Origin: Actinomycetota bacterium
GTDB lineage: Bacteria; Actinomycetota; Acidimicrobiia; IMCC26256; PALSA-610
DNA: 13,756 nt
Direction: 5' to 3'
Assembly (NCBI GenBank): GCA_005779345.1
Contig: SXJQ01000186.1
Span: 1 to 13,756, forward strand
How positions within the stretch are numbered: position 1 is the stretch's first letter; every line of letters starts with the position of its first letter. Of the stretch, positions 1 through 7,486 are shown in pieces. Below the pieces are notes generated by a model. That model was given only the letters and a program-made list of their open reading frames with translations, was not told where the DNA came from and did no database searches. A program made the translations under genes and the position numbers.

Positions 1-737
1 GTCTGCACGAGGATCGCATCGGGGTACTCGTCGAGGAGCGCGCCGAGGCACCAGATGTGACCCGGCGACTTCAGGACCCAGCGTCGGGTCGGGTGCCGCG
101 ACTGGAGGTGCTGCAGGAACATCCGGTGCCCGCGGTAGGCCGAGGCCATGTCGGCTTCGTCGAGGAGCCACCGCGCGTACGACGGGACCCGATACTGCGT
201 GGGGAAGATCATCGACCGGAAGTCGACCCCGGTGATGCGCACGCATTCCTGCGCAAGGCGCGCGCCGAGCGGGTGCATCGTGCGGAATCCCGGGATGACG
301 AGGTCGACCGCGGCCTGCGTCGCTTCGACCTCGTCGATACGCGGGTCGGTCTCATAGGTCGCGGTTTCGGGTGGCGGGAACGGCCGTTCGACCTCCCAGG
401 TGAGCGGCACGCGCGTCTCGGGGTCTTGCGCGAGCAGGTCGTACAGGATGGTGGTGCCGGTGCGACCCTGACCGACGATGACGATCGGCGGGACCACGTC
501 GGCGTCGGCGATCTCGGGATGCCGCGCTCGCTCGGCGACGATCCCGAGACGGGTCGCGAGGTAGCCGGTGAGTTCCCCCGTGACGATCGCCCGTCCGAGG
601 TCGTTCAGCGCGGCCTCGTGCTCGAGCGCGTGGAGGAGCCGATCGAGGCCCTCCTGCCAGGAGTCCTCACCGAGGTCGTCGTGGCCGGTCTGTTCCTGGG
701 CGGCGGCGACGAGGGATTCGATCCGGGGGAAGCTCAT
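1..737 (-). CDS. Sulfotransferase family protein (partial, C-terminus outside window)
   Basis: Likely transfers a sulfuryl group from PAPS to a hydroxyl or amine acceptor; the acceptor cannot be told. The 245 complete codons start MSFPRIESLV. A helical N-terminal part (about 1-80) precedes the 5'-phosphosulfate-binding loop IVIVGQGRTGTTILYDLL (about 86-102), the equivalent of a P-loop with R92, T93, G94, T95 and T96. WVLKSPGHIW follows at about 220-229, the Lys-Ser-Pro-x-His signature of the Sulfotransfer_3-like bacterial family. The visible end, YPDAILVQT, leads into the expected RDP 3'-phosphate site just outside the window. Family members are usually about 380-400 residues, so roughly a third is missing. 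There is no Shine-Dalgarno; the start at 735-737 was chosen because a TACGAT box sits six bases upstream. It lies 69 bp downstream of the amidohydrolase on the same strand, so it may be partly co-transcribed. Confidence 0.88.
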   Translation of the reverse strand, partial: MSFPRIESLVAAAQEQTGHDDLGEDSWQEGLDRLLHALEHEAALNDLGRAIVTGELTGYLATRLGIVAERARHPEIADADVVPPIVIVGQGRTGTTILYDLLAQDPETRVPLTWEVERPFPPPETATYETDPRIDEVEATQAAVDLVIPGFRTMHPLGARLAQECVRITGVDFRSMIFPTQYRVPSYARWLLDEADMASAYRGHRMFLQHLQSRHPTRRWVLKSPGHIWCLGALLDEYPDAILVQ

Positions 738-743
738 CGCGGG

Positions 744-749
744 ATCGTA
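744..749 (-). promoter_or_regulatory. Candidate -10 box (TACGAT) for a leaderless sulfotransferase transcript
   Basis: On the minus strand TACGAT is followed by six bases and then the ATG. This matches the actinobacterial TANNNT -10 pattern with transcription starting at or next to the start codon. No convincing -35 is seen. Confidence 0.35.
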
Positions 750-806
750 GGAGGTCGCGGCCGGCCCAGCGGTCGGGGGCCGAGTGGTCGCTCGACCGAG
801 GCGTGC

Positions 807-2024
807 CTACGGTTGGTAGAAGCAGGGGCTCGTCGCGCCGTCGGGGACACCCTCGTAGGGTTCGGCGATCTCCGCCACGGTCGGGCCGTGCTCCGCGGCG
901 TACGGCGCGAGCCGTTCGAGGTCGAACCCGTAGACCTCCGCCGCGGTCAACGCGAAGATCCGGTGGAGGTCGGCGGGGTCGGCGCCGGAGAACGCGCGGC
1001 GCAGGCTCTCCTTGGAGAACGGTGTGGACCCCTCGTGGTGGGGATAGTCGCTGCCCCACATGTACTTGTGGAGCCCGATCTTGTCGCGCGCCCGTCCCTC
1101 GTTGGGGCTCGGGAAGCTCACGCCGATCCAGCAGTTGCGTTCGAAGTACTCGCTCGGCTTGAGGGGGAGCGCGGTTGCCGGATCGAACCCGACCTCACCC
1201 GTGCGTCCCATCTTCATCGCCAGGTGCAACCCGTCGAGTTGGCGCACCTGCGGCGCGACCCAACCGGCGCCCGACTCGGTCATCACGAACTTGAGCCTGG
1301 GGAACCGCTCGAACACGCCGCTCATGATCATGAACCACAGCGGGCGGTGCGCGAAGAACGGCGTCTCGATGACCCACAGCGCCTGGGTCCACGGGTACGT
1401 GCCGTAGTCCGGCAGGCCGGTGCCCGCATGGCTGTTGACCGGCATGCCGAGTTCTTCGCAGGCACGCCAGATCGGGTCGTAGCTCGGGTCGTAGATCGGG
1501 AGCAGGTCGGGGTGATCGGGCGGGATGTTGGGGACGAGGACACCGCCGCGCAGTCCGGCGGCCTTGGCCCAGTGGACCTCGCGTACCGCTTCGTCGACAT
1601 CGTTCAGGAAGATCTGCGCGATCCCGGCGCGCCGGTCGGGAGCAAGCGCGCAGAAGTCGGCGAGCCAGCGGTTGTGAGCGCGGATCCCGGCCCAACGGAG
1701 CTCGTACTCGTCGCGGGTCGGCGGGCGGGCGATCACGATGCCGGTGGGGAAGAAGGGCGGGACCGTGTTGGGGAACAGGACCTCGGCGACCTGCCCGTCG
1801 GCGTGCAGATCGTTCCAGCGACGCGTGTCGTCCCAGTTGCGGGTGCGGCTGTCGCCCTGGAGGTCGCGGTAGGGGTTCTTGTAGCCGCCCCGCCAGGCGT
1901 CGAACTCGTCGCGGTACTTCGGGTCGAGGTACTCGCGGTACTGGTTCGCCGACCCGCCACCGTGGCAGTCGGCGGAGATGATCGTGTACCGGTCGGTGGG
2001 TGCACTCGGCACGGCGACGGTCAT
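807..2024 (-). CDS. Amidohydrolase_2-family metal-dependent hydrolase
   Basis: A 405-residue TIM-barrel hydrolase of the Amidohydro_2 family (relatives include aminocarboxymuconate-semialdehyde decarboxylase and many uncharacterised actinobacterial hydrolases). Visible landmarks are ISADCHGGG (16-24), where the family normally has its first metal-binding Asp/His cluster, GMPVNSHAG (193-201) with H199, VMTESGAGW (247-255), and YMWGSDYPHHEG (321-332) with the barrel-end Asp D326. The first cluster offers one His (H21) rather than the textbook His-x-His, which is usual for this actinobacterial subgroup as far as I know. No signal peptide, so probably cytoplasmic. The start is fixed by a strong Shine-Dalgarno (2031-2036) seven bases upstream. 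A long inverted repeat (2047-2072) upstream suggests repressor control. The substrate is unknown; the neighbouring sulfotransferase hints only at small-molecule metabolism. Confidence 0.87.
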   Translation of the reverse strand: MTVAVPSAPTDRYTIISADCHGGGSANQYREYLDPKYRDEFDAWRGGYKNPYRDLQGDSRTRNWDDTRRWNDLHADGQVAEVLFPNTVPPFFPTGIVIARPPTRDEYELRWAGIRAHNRWLADFCALAPDRRAGIAQIFLNDVDEAVREVHWAKAAGLRGGVLVPNIPPDHPDLLPIYDPSYDPIWRACEELGMPVNSHAGTGLPDYGTYPWTQALWVIETPFFAHRPLWFMIMSGVFERFPRLKFVMTESGAGWVAPQVRQLDGLHLAMKMGRTGEVGFDPATALPLKPSEYFERNCWIGVSFPSPNEGRARDKIGLHKYMWGSDYPHHEGSTPFSKESLRRAFSGADPADLHRIFALTAAEVYGFDLERLAPYAAEHGPTVAEIAEPYEGVPDGATSPCFYQP

Positions 2025-2030
2025 GCGGGG

Positions 2031-2036
2031 ACCTCC
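2031..2036 (-). promoter_or_regulatory. Ribosome binding site of the amidohydrolase
   Basis: On the minus strand GGAGGT lies six bases before the ATG at 2024 and decides that start. Confidence 0.7.
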
Positions 2037-2046
2037 GGAGAAACGC

Positions 2047-2072
2047 TGAACCTGACACGGGCGTCAGGTTCA
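2047..2072. promoter_or_regulatory. Perfect 26-bp inverted repeat, candidate operator
   Basis: Arms TGAACCTGAC and GTCAGGTTCA (10 bp each, no mismatch) are separated by a 6-bp spacer, ACGGGC. The element is 22 bp upstream of the amidohydrolase start and 71 bp upstream of the cyclic-di-GMP gene start, which is transcribed the other way. On the minus strand a TACCGT box (2072-2077) overlaps its outer edge, so a bound dimer would cover the amidohydrolase start site. The size and symmetry fit a TetR- or MerR-type site. The cognate regulator is not identified in the window. Confidence 0.6.
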
Positions 2073-2143
2073 CGGTAGTCGCTCGGGTGCCCGCGGCCAC
2101 GAAATCCTCTCCAGCGCCGCGACTGCTGGGTCGAAACGTCCAC

Positions 2144-4135
2144 ATGACCTCGGCGCGGGTGCGAGCGGAGTGCCTGGAACAGACGAACCGGTCGATCCTG
2201 CGCGGCGCGCCGCTCGGGCTTCCCGCGTCGTTGGTGCTCGCCAACATCCTCGGAGACTCGACCCCGACCTCGAGCCGGATCGCGCTCGTCGTCCTCGTCA
2301 CCGGCGCGAACGTGTTCGGGCTCGTCTCCGTCTGGGCCTATCGGGTCCGCCGGCGCGCCGGCGTCGAGATCACGCGTTGGTGGCCGATCCCGGCCTATGG
2401 GTTCCTCGTGGGGATCGCTTGGTCGTCGGTCAGCCTGTTCGGCTTCCCCGGACCCGAACACGTCGAGCTGCGCGCGGTGATCGCGATGTTCGCCGCGGGG
2501 GTCTCGGCAACGCAGATCGTCTCGGCCGCCGCGCACCGCGCGTACTTCTACGCGGCACAGATTCCGCTGCTCGGGGTGATGGGCGTCGTGTTCCTCGCGA
2601 GCGACGAACGGGTGACGCACCTCATCGGGTACGCGGTGCTGATCTATGGCATCGCGATGGTCTCGCTCCACCACGACGTGAATCGGATCGTCGTGAACGA
2701 GATCGAGTTGAAGCACGCGAACCGAGATCTCATCGCCGACCTCACGACCCAACAACACCAGACCGCCGAGATGAACGAGCGGCTCATTGCCGCCAACAGC
2801 CAGCTCACCGAACGCGCGTTGCGCGACTCGCTCACCGGTCTCGCGAACCGACCGGCACTGCTCGACGAGCTCGAGCGCGCGCTGGCAGAGTCGCACCGGA
2901 CCGGAGCGGTCGTCGGCGTGTTGTTCTTCGACGTCGACCGGTTCAAGATCGTGAACGATTCGCTCGGTCACGCGATCGGTGACGAGCTGCTCGTCACGCT
3001 CGCGGCGCGCGTCGGAGCCGTACTTCGTCCGGGCGACACGCTGGGCCGGTTCGGCGGCGACGAGTTCGTCGTGCTCCTCCCGGCCCTCGCCGATTCGTAC
3101 GAGGCCGTCCTCGTGGCCGAACGCGTGAGAGGTTCGCTCGTCGAACCGCTCATGTTGGCAGCGCGCGAGGTGGCGGTGACGGTGAGCGTCGGTGTCGCGA
3201 CGAACCTCCACTCGAGCGACGGCGCGGGCGACCTCCTGCGGCACGCCGATGCCGCGCAGTACACGGCCAAGCAGGGCGGTCGCGATCGCGTCGAGGTGTT
3301 CGACATCGAGCTGCGCGAGAAGGTCCAACGACTGCTCGACGTCGAGCGAGAATTGCGACAGGCCATGACCGAAGGGCTCGTCGTCCCCTGGTTCCAGCCT
3401 CAGGTCGACCTCGCGACCGGTGCGATCGTCGGCGCCGAGGCGCTCGCCCGCTGGGTCCATCCGACACGGGGGGTGCTCGGCGCACCCGAGTTCATCCCGC
3501 TCGCCGAAGAGGTCGGGCTCATCATGCAGCTCGACGCGATGATCATCGCCCAGTCGATCCGTGCGCGCGTCGCACTCGGCAACGCCGGTGCCGACGCGTC
3601 GTTTCGGATCTGGTGCAACGTCTCGCCGGCCGTGCTCGCGCGCGGCAACCAGGTCCAGCGGCTCGAGGGCTTCCTCGCCACGGTGGGCTGCGATCCGCGC
3701 GGCATCGGGATCGAGATCACCGAAACCGGCGTGTTGGTCGACATCGAGGCCGCTCGGCGCGAGCTCACCGCGGCGCGGCGCCTGGGGTTGCGGGTCGCGC
3801 TCGACGATTTCGGAACGGGGCACTCGTCGCTGTCGCTGCTGCGGGATCTCCCGATCGACGAGGTCAAGATCGATCGCAGCTTCGTCCGCGACCTCGCCGT
3901 CGACCCGGTCGACGAGGCGATCGTGTCGGGGGTCGCGTCGATCGCGCAACGCCTCGGGCTCGAGGTCGTCGCCGAGGGGGTCGAGTACCCGGAGCAGGAG
4001 GCGAAGGTCCGCAGCTACGGCTGCGCTCGTGCGCAAGGTTGGCGTTACGGCCGACCGATGCCCTTCGACGAGTTGGTCGCGTGCCTGGGGCTCGCGGGAC
4101 CGGCGGTCCCCGCCTCGGTGTCCGCGCCCGCGTAG
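2144..4135 (+). CDS. Membrane-bound GGDEF-EAL cyclic-di-GMP synthase/phosphodiesterase
   Basis: A 663-residue two-domain cyclic-di-GMP enzyme. The N-terminal 180 or so residues hold about five or six hydrophobic segments (for example LVVLVTGANVFGLVSVW and LIGYAVLIYGIAMVSL), a membrane sensor region of no recognised family, followed by a polar helical linker (TTQQHQTAEMNERL). The GGDEF domain has RFGGDEF with the signature at 304-308, and RPGD five residues before it, an intact inhibitory I-site. The EAL domain has EALARW (432-437), IEITETGVL, DDFGTGHSS (554-562), DEVKIDRSF and EVVAEGVE. Every metal and catalytic signature I can check is present, so both activities are possible. The start is uncertain: the ATG at 2144 has no clear Shine-Dalgarno, and an in-frame GTG at 2087 or ATG at 2000 is possible. 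The ATG at 2000 would overlap the amidohydrolase and is less likely. The peroxidase follows 48 bp later. Confidence 0.9.
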   Translation: MTSARVRAECLEQTNRSILRGAPLGLPASLVLANILGDSTPTSSRIALVVLVTGANVFGLVSVWAYRVRRRAGVEITRWWPIPAYGFLVGIAWSSVSLFGFPGPEHVELRAVIAMFAAGVSATQIVSAAAHRAYFYAAQIPLLGVMGVVFLASDERVTHLIGYAVLIYGIAMVSLHHDVNRIVVNEIELKHANRDLIADLTTQQHQTAEMNERLIAANSQLTERALRDSLTGLANRPALLDELERALAESHRTGAVVGVLFFDVDRFKIVNDSLGHAIGDELLVTLAARVGAVLRPGDTLGRFGGDEFVVLLPALADSYEAVLVAERVRGSLVEPLMLAAREVAVTVSVGVATNLHSSDGAGDLLRHADAAQYTAKQGGRDRVEVFDIELREKVQRLLDVERELRQAMTEGLVVPWFQPQVDLATGAIVGAEALARWVHPTRGVLGAPEFIPLAEEVGLIMQLDAMIIAQSIRARVALGNAGADASFRIWCNVSPAVLARGNQVQRLEGFLATVGCDPRGIGIEITETGVLVDIEAARRELTAARRLGLRVALDDFGTGHSSLSLLRDLPIDEVKIDRSFVRDLAVDPVDEAIVSGVASIAQRLGLEVVAEGVEYPEQEAKVRSYGCARAQGWRYGRPMPFDELVACLGLAGPAVPASVSAPA

Positions 4136-4170
4136 CGCACCGGGCACCGCACGGCACGGTCGCTCGCACC

Positions 4171-4176
4171 TACCAT
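4171..4176 (+). promoter_or_regulatory. Candidate -10 box (TACCAT) for a leaderless peroxidase transcript
   Basis: TACCAT is followed by seven bases and then the GTG start at 4184, so transcription would begin on or beside the start codon. There is no Shine-Dalgarno upstream. This suggests the peroxidase has its own promoter rather than depending on the upstream gene. Confidence 0.4.
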
Positions 4177-4183
4177 CGCCGTC

Positions 4184-6142
4184 GTGCAGAACGCGCGGGT
4201 TCGAGGGGTCGCACGCTCGGCGCTGGTCGCAGCGATCGCGGTGGGGGCAGCGGCGGCGTGCTCGGATGGTCCGGGCGCCGCGCGTCCTGCCGCGCAGGCA
4301 GCGGGTTCGCTCACCGTCGGCATCCTCGACGCCCGAAGCCTCGACGGTGTCGGTGCGCGAACCGATGCCCCGCATCTCGGCGCGATCGACCAGCCCTACG
4401 CGCGCTGGGCACCCGCTCGGTATGCCGACGGGATCGCGGAGCCCGTCGCGCATCCGTCGGAGCGGGCCGTCAGCAACCGCGTGTTCGCCGACGGCGGCCA
4501 GAACGTGATCTCGGCGCGCGGCGTCACCCACTGGGCGAGTGCGTGGGGTCAGTTCGTCGACCACGACCTCAGCCTGCGCGAGCGCGGCGACGAGTCGGTG
4601 CCGATCGGTTTCGATGCCGGCGATCCACTCGAGCGGTATCAGAACGACCTCGGGGCGATCGCGTTCACCCGCTCGGCCCCCGTGCCGGGCACTGGTCACC
4701 GCAATGCTCGCGGCGAGGAGGTCGTCCGTGAGCAACGCAACACCGTGAGTTCGTACCTCGACGGTTCCGCCGTCTACGGCTCGACGCCCGAGCGACTCGA
4801 CTGGTTGCGCGTCGGTCCGGTCGACGGCAACCCGACGAACAACGACGCGCACCTCCTCACCGAAGACGGGATGTTGCCGACCGCCGCCGACCGCCCCGGC
4901 GTTGCGGCGCCCGAGATGGACCTCGATGGTCGCCTCGCCGCGAACCCGACGGCGGCGTTGATCGCCGGTGACCGCCGAGCCGACGAGAACTGGGCGCTCG
5001 CCAGCGTGCAGACGCTGTTCGTGCGCGAGCACAATCGAATCGTCGACCTGTTGCCGGCCGGACTCGCCGAGGAAGCGAAGTTCCAGATCGCCCGGCGCGT
5101 CGTGGTCGCGGAACTCCAACACATCACCTACCACGAATACCTGCCCGCGCTCGGCGTCGAGTTGCCGGAGTCGGAGGGGTTCGACCCGACACTCGACCCG
5201 ACGATCAGCAACGAGTTCGCGACCGCAGCGTTTCGGCTCCACTCCCAGGTCCACGGCGAACTCGAACTCGAGATCTCCGCCGCGCACCTGACCGATGCCG
5301 GAGTCGCCAGGCTGATCGACGCCGGCCTCACGCTCGTCGACGACGGTTACGGCATCGAGGTGACGGTGCCGCTCCACCTCACCTTCGGGACGCCCGAACT
5401 GCTCCGCGCGGTCGGCGTCGATGCGGTGCTCGTCGGGCTCGCCTCCGAGACCGGCTACGCGAACGACGAGACGATCGACGACATGCTGCGCAGCGTGCTC
5501 TTCGAGGTCCCGCGCCCGGACGCCCCCGACCCCGCTGCCTGCCTCGACGACCGCGTCTCGCCCGAGTGCTTCCACGGGGTCATCGACCTCGGTGCGATCG
5601 ACATCGCCCGCGGCTACGACCACGGCCTGCCCACCTACAACGAGCTGCGACGCGCGCTCGGTCTCGATCCCGTGCGTTCGTTCGAACAGCTCACGGGCGA
5701 GACGACCGCGGCGCTCCCCGACGGCCTCACGATCGACGATCCCGCGATCCTCGACATCGTCGACCTCCGCGACGCGCGGAACCGGAGCGTTGCGCCGGGC
5801 TCGGCGGCGGCCGCGACGACCGTCGTACGCGCGACGCGGCGTACGACCGTCGCGGCACGGCTCGCGGCGCTGTACGACGATGTCGACGCTGTCGACGCGT
5901 TCACCGGCATGCAGGTCGAGCGCCGCGTCGCCGACACCGAGCTCGGCGAGTTGCAGCACGCGATCTGGGTCCGTCAATTCACCGCGATTCGCGACGGAGA
6001 TCCGAACTTCTCCGACCACGACGCGTTGCTCGCCGAGATCGAGGCCGAATACGGGCTCGACCACCGGCTCGCGCTCGCCGAGATCATCGAACTGAATGCC
6101 GGCACGGCGCGCATCGTCCCCGCTGATGCGTTCCGACGTTGA
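4184..6142 (+). CDS. Exported animal-type haem peroxidase family protein
   Basis: A 652-residue protein of the peroxidase-cyclooxygenase (animal haem peroxidase) superfamily, expected to oxidise substrates with hydrogen peroxide at a haem. The GTG start gives a basic N-terminus and hydrophobic stretch (RSALVAAIAVGAAAAC), a signal peptide; Cys26 makes a weak lipobox. Conserved parts, compared with myeloperoxidase: WGQFVDHDL with haem-linking D126, distal H127 and calcium ligand D128; SSYLDGS (189-195), the calcium loop; AGDRRADEN with catalytic R265 and haem-linking E268; and TLFVREHNR (277-285). Oddities are on the proximal side. The usual FRxGHS is FRLHS (350-354), one residue short before proximal H353. 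The usual Asn partner is D473 in AIDIARGYDHG. Activity is therefore less certain than family membership. It faces the alcohol dehydrogenase convergently across a hairpin. Confidence 0.88.
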   Translation: MQNARVRGVARSALVAAIAVGAAAACSDGPGAARPAAQAAGSLTVGILDARSLDGVGARTDAPHLGAIDQPYARWAPARYADGIAEPVAHPSERAVSNRVFADGGQNVISARGVTHWASAWGQFVDHDLSLRERGDESVPIGFDAGDPLERYQNDLGAIAFTRSAPVPGTGHRNARGEEVVREQRNTVSSYLDGSAVYGSTPERLDWLRVGPVDGNPTNNDAHLLTEDGMLPTAADRPGVAAPEMDLDGRLAANPTAALIAGDRRADENWALASVQTLFVREHNRIVDLLPAGLAEEAKFQIARRVVVAELQHITYHEYLPALGVELPESEGFDPTLDPTISNEFATAAFRLHSQVHGELELEISAAHLTDAGVARLIDAGLTLVDDGYGIEVTVPLHLTFGTPELLRAVGVDAVLVGLASETGYANDETIDDMLRSVLFEVPRPDAPDPAACLDDRVSPECFHGVIDLGAIDIARGYDHGLPTYNELRRALGLDPVRSFEQLTGETTAALPDGLTIDDPAILDIVDLRDARNRSVAPGSAAAATTVVRATRRTTVAARLAALYDDVDAVDAFTGMQVERRVADTELGELQHAIWVRQFTAIRDGDPNFSDHDALLAEIEAEYGLDHRLALAEIIELNAGTARIVPADAFRR

Positions 6143-6147
6143 CACGC

Positions 6148-6185
6148 CTCGTCGGCCCGTCGCATCGACGCGCCTGGTCGACGAG
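6148..6185. terminator. Nested hairpin between convergent genes, probable bidirectional terminator
   Basis: CTCGTCGGCC (6148-6157) pairs with GGTCGACGAG (6176-6185), ten pairs including one G-U. Inside it, CGTCG and CGACG form a second 5-bp stem with a CAT loop. The structure fills the 48-bp gap between the peroxidase stop and the dehydrogenase stop. There is no U-run on either strand, which is common in high-GC actinobacteria but makes the terminator call moderate. Confidence 0.5.
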
Positions 6186-6190
6186 CGCGA

Positions 6191-7429
6191 TCAGCGCTGG
6201 TCGATCGCGACCTTGATCGCGCCCGAGCGCTCCTGATCGGCGAGCACCCCGAACGCCGCGCGCCACTCGTCGAGCCGGAACGTGTGGGTCAGCATCGGAC
6301 CCAGGTCGATCCGGCCGGTCTGCACGAGGTCGAGGTAGTGCTCGATGCCGTGCTTGCGTACGCCGTCGACCTCCTCCATGCCGAACGCGTTCGACCCGAC
6401 CCAGGCGATCTCCTTGAAGTAGAGCGGCGTCCACTCCCATTCGGTGGGTCCGTGGACGCCCATCTTCACGATCGTGCCGCGCGCCTTCAGGAGTCGACAC
6501 GAGACTTCGAGCGACTCGCGACGCGAGATCGTGTCGTAGACGACGTCGATCCCGCCGGGGTAGGCCATCGGGAGCGGGTGGTTGCCGTGCAGGACTCCGC
6601 CCGACCATTCGGCCGCCTCCTCGATGAGCGCGGTCGCGGGTGCATGGGCGAAGACGCGGGCGGCGCCGAGCGTGCGCGCGAGGTCGGCCTGGGCCTCGAA
6701 GCGCGCGACGACGCCGACCTCGACATCGGGGTAGAGCGCGCGCAGGATTGCGACGGCCGCCGACCCGAGTGCGCCCGCCCCGTACACGAGGACGCGCCCG
6801 CCGACCGGGGGAGCGTGCCGTGTGATCCCGTGCAACGACACCGCGAAGGGGTCGGCGAACACCGCGAGTTCGTCGGAGATGCCGTCGGGCACGGGGAACA
6901 GCATCGAGTCGTGGGCCGGCATCAGCGTCGCGTACCCGCCGCTCGCGTCCTTCGATGTGCCGATGTGGATGCCGGGCGCGATCGGCGGCGCGCGGAAGTT
7001 CCAACACAACGACAGATCGCCGACCTGGCAGGCCGGGCACAGCTCGCGGACGCCGCGCGGCGCGCACGACAACCATGGGTTGAGCACGACCCGTTGGCCG
7101 ACCTCGAGGCCTTCGGCCTCGGGCCCGAGCGCCACGACATCGGCGACGACCTCGTGGCCGAGGATGTGGGGGAACGACGAGAAGTCGATCATCGGGTTGT
7201 CGATGTCGACGCTGCCCCAATCCATGAACACCTGCTTGGAATCCGAGCCGCAGATGCCGGTGAGGCGCGGCTTGGCGAGCACCCAGTCGGGGAGCAGGAA
7301 GCCCGGGTCCTCGACATCGACGAGGCGCATCGGTGTGCAGGCGAGTGCCTGCTCGAGGGGCGTCGCGTCGGTGCGGACGCTCGCGGCCTCCTGGGGATCG
7401 GGTTCGACTCCGAAGACGAGCGCACGCAC
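6191..7429 (-). CDS. Zinc-dependent MDR-family alcohol dehydrogenase
   Basis: A 412-residue medium-chain dehydrogenase/reductase predicted to oxidise an alcohol to an aldehyde or ketone (or the reverse) with NAD(P). Motifs: GICGSD (58-63) with catalytic-zinc ligand C60; GHEVVADVV (91-99) with H92 and E93; four cysteines C122, C131, C134 and C142, the structural-zinc lobe; and VYGAGALGSAA (215-225), the Rossmann GxGxxG. ADPFAVSLH (192-200) sits where many relatives have an acidic zinc ligand. It is longer than the typical 340-370 because of a leading 30-40 residues and loops. The start is GTG at 7427-7429, chosen because GGAGG lies five bases upstream. Reading the frame further upstream would run into the divergent SDR gene. 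Divergent transcription from the SDR-TetR-aminotransferase operon, with a palindrome between, suggests a shared pathway and control. The substrate is unknown. Confidence 0.9.
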   Translation of the reverse strand: MRALVFGVEPDPQEAASVRTDATPLEQALACTPMRLVDVEDPGFLLPDWVLAKPRLTGICGSDSKQVFMDWGSVDIDNPMIDFSSFPHILGHEVVADVVALGPEAEGLEVGQRVVLNPWLSCAPRGVRELCPACQVGDLSLCWNFRAPPIAPGIHIGTSKDASGGYATLMPAHDSMLFPVPDGISDELAVFADPFAVSLHGITRHAPPVGGRVLVYGAGALGSAAVAILRALYPDVEVGVVARFEAQADLARTLGAARVFAHAPATALIEEAAEWSGGVLHGNHPLPMAYPGGIDVVYDTISRRESLEVSCRLLKARGTIVKMGVHGPTEWEWTPLYFKEIAWVGSNAFGMEEVDGVRKHGIEHYLDLVQTGRIDLGPMLTHTFRLDEWRAAFGVLADQERSGAIKVAIDQR

Positions 7430-7434
7430 GAGAA

Positions 7435-7439
7435 CCTCC
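7435..7439 (-). promoter_or_regulatory. Ribosome binding site of the MDR dehydrogenase
   Basis: GGAGG on the minus strand, five bases before GTG 7427-7429. It sets the start of the gene against a much longer open frame that continues to about 7894. Confidence 0.65.
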
Positions 7440-7472
7440 ACGACGACGGTTCGCCCATCTTCGCGATTCGCG

Positions 7473-7486
7473 CTTGCTTCGGCAAG
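7473..7486. other. Small perfect stem-loop in the divergent promoter region
   Basis: CTTGC-TTCG-GCAAG forms a 5-bp stem with a four-base loop. In the minus-strand transcript it would sit at or near the 5' end of the dehydrogenase leader (loop CGAA). On the plus strand it overlaps the candidate -35 (TTGCTT) of the SDR promoter. It could be an mRNA leader hairpin or a second protein-binding site. Confidence 0.35.

Noticed and set aside
57..2078. A 673-codon open frame on the plus strand across the sulfotransferase and amidohydrolase
   Set aside because: It is the antisense of two recognisable genes, and its composition is Arg/Val/Gly-rich with no motif.
2000..2143. Upstream start for the cyclic-di-GMP enzyme
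   Set aside because: It would overlap the amidohydrolase start and the 26-bp inverted repeat and adds a basic, non-conserved-looking stretch. It cannot be fully excluded.
2021..6145. A 1374-codon open frame on the minus strand across the cyclic-di-GMP enzyme and the peroxidase
   Set aside because: It lies opposite two genes with clear domains and catalytic motifs. Its translation is low-complexity Arg/Asp/Glu/Val-rich without any domain, as expected opposite GC-rich coding sequence.
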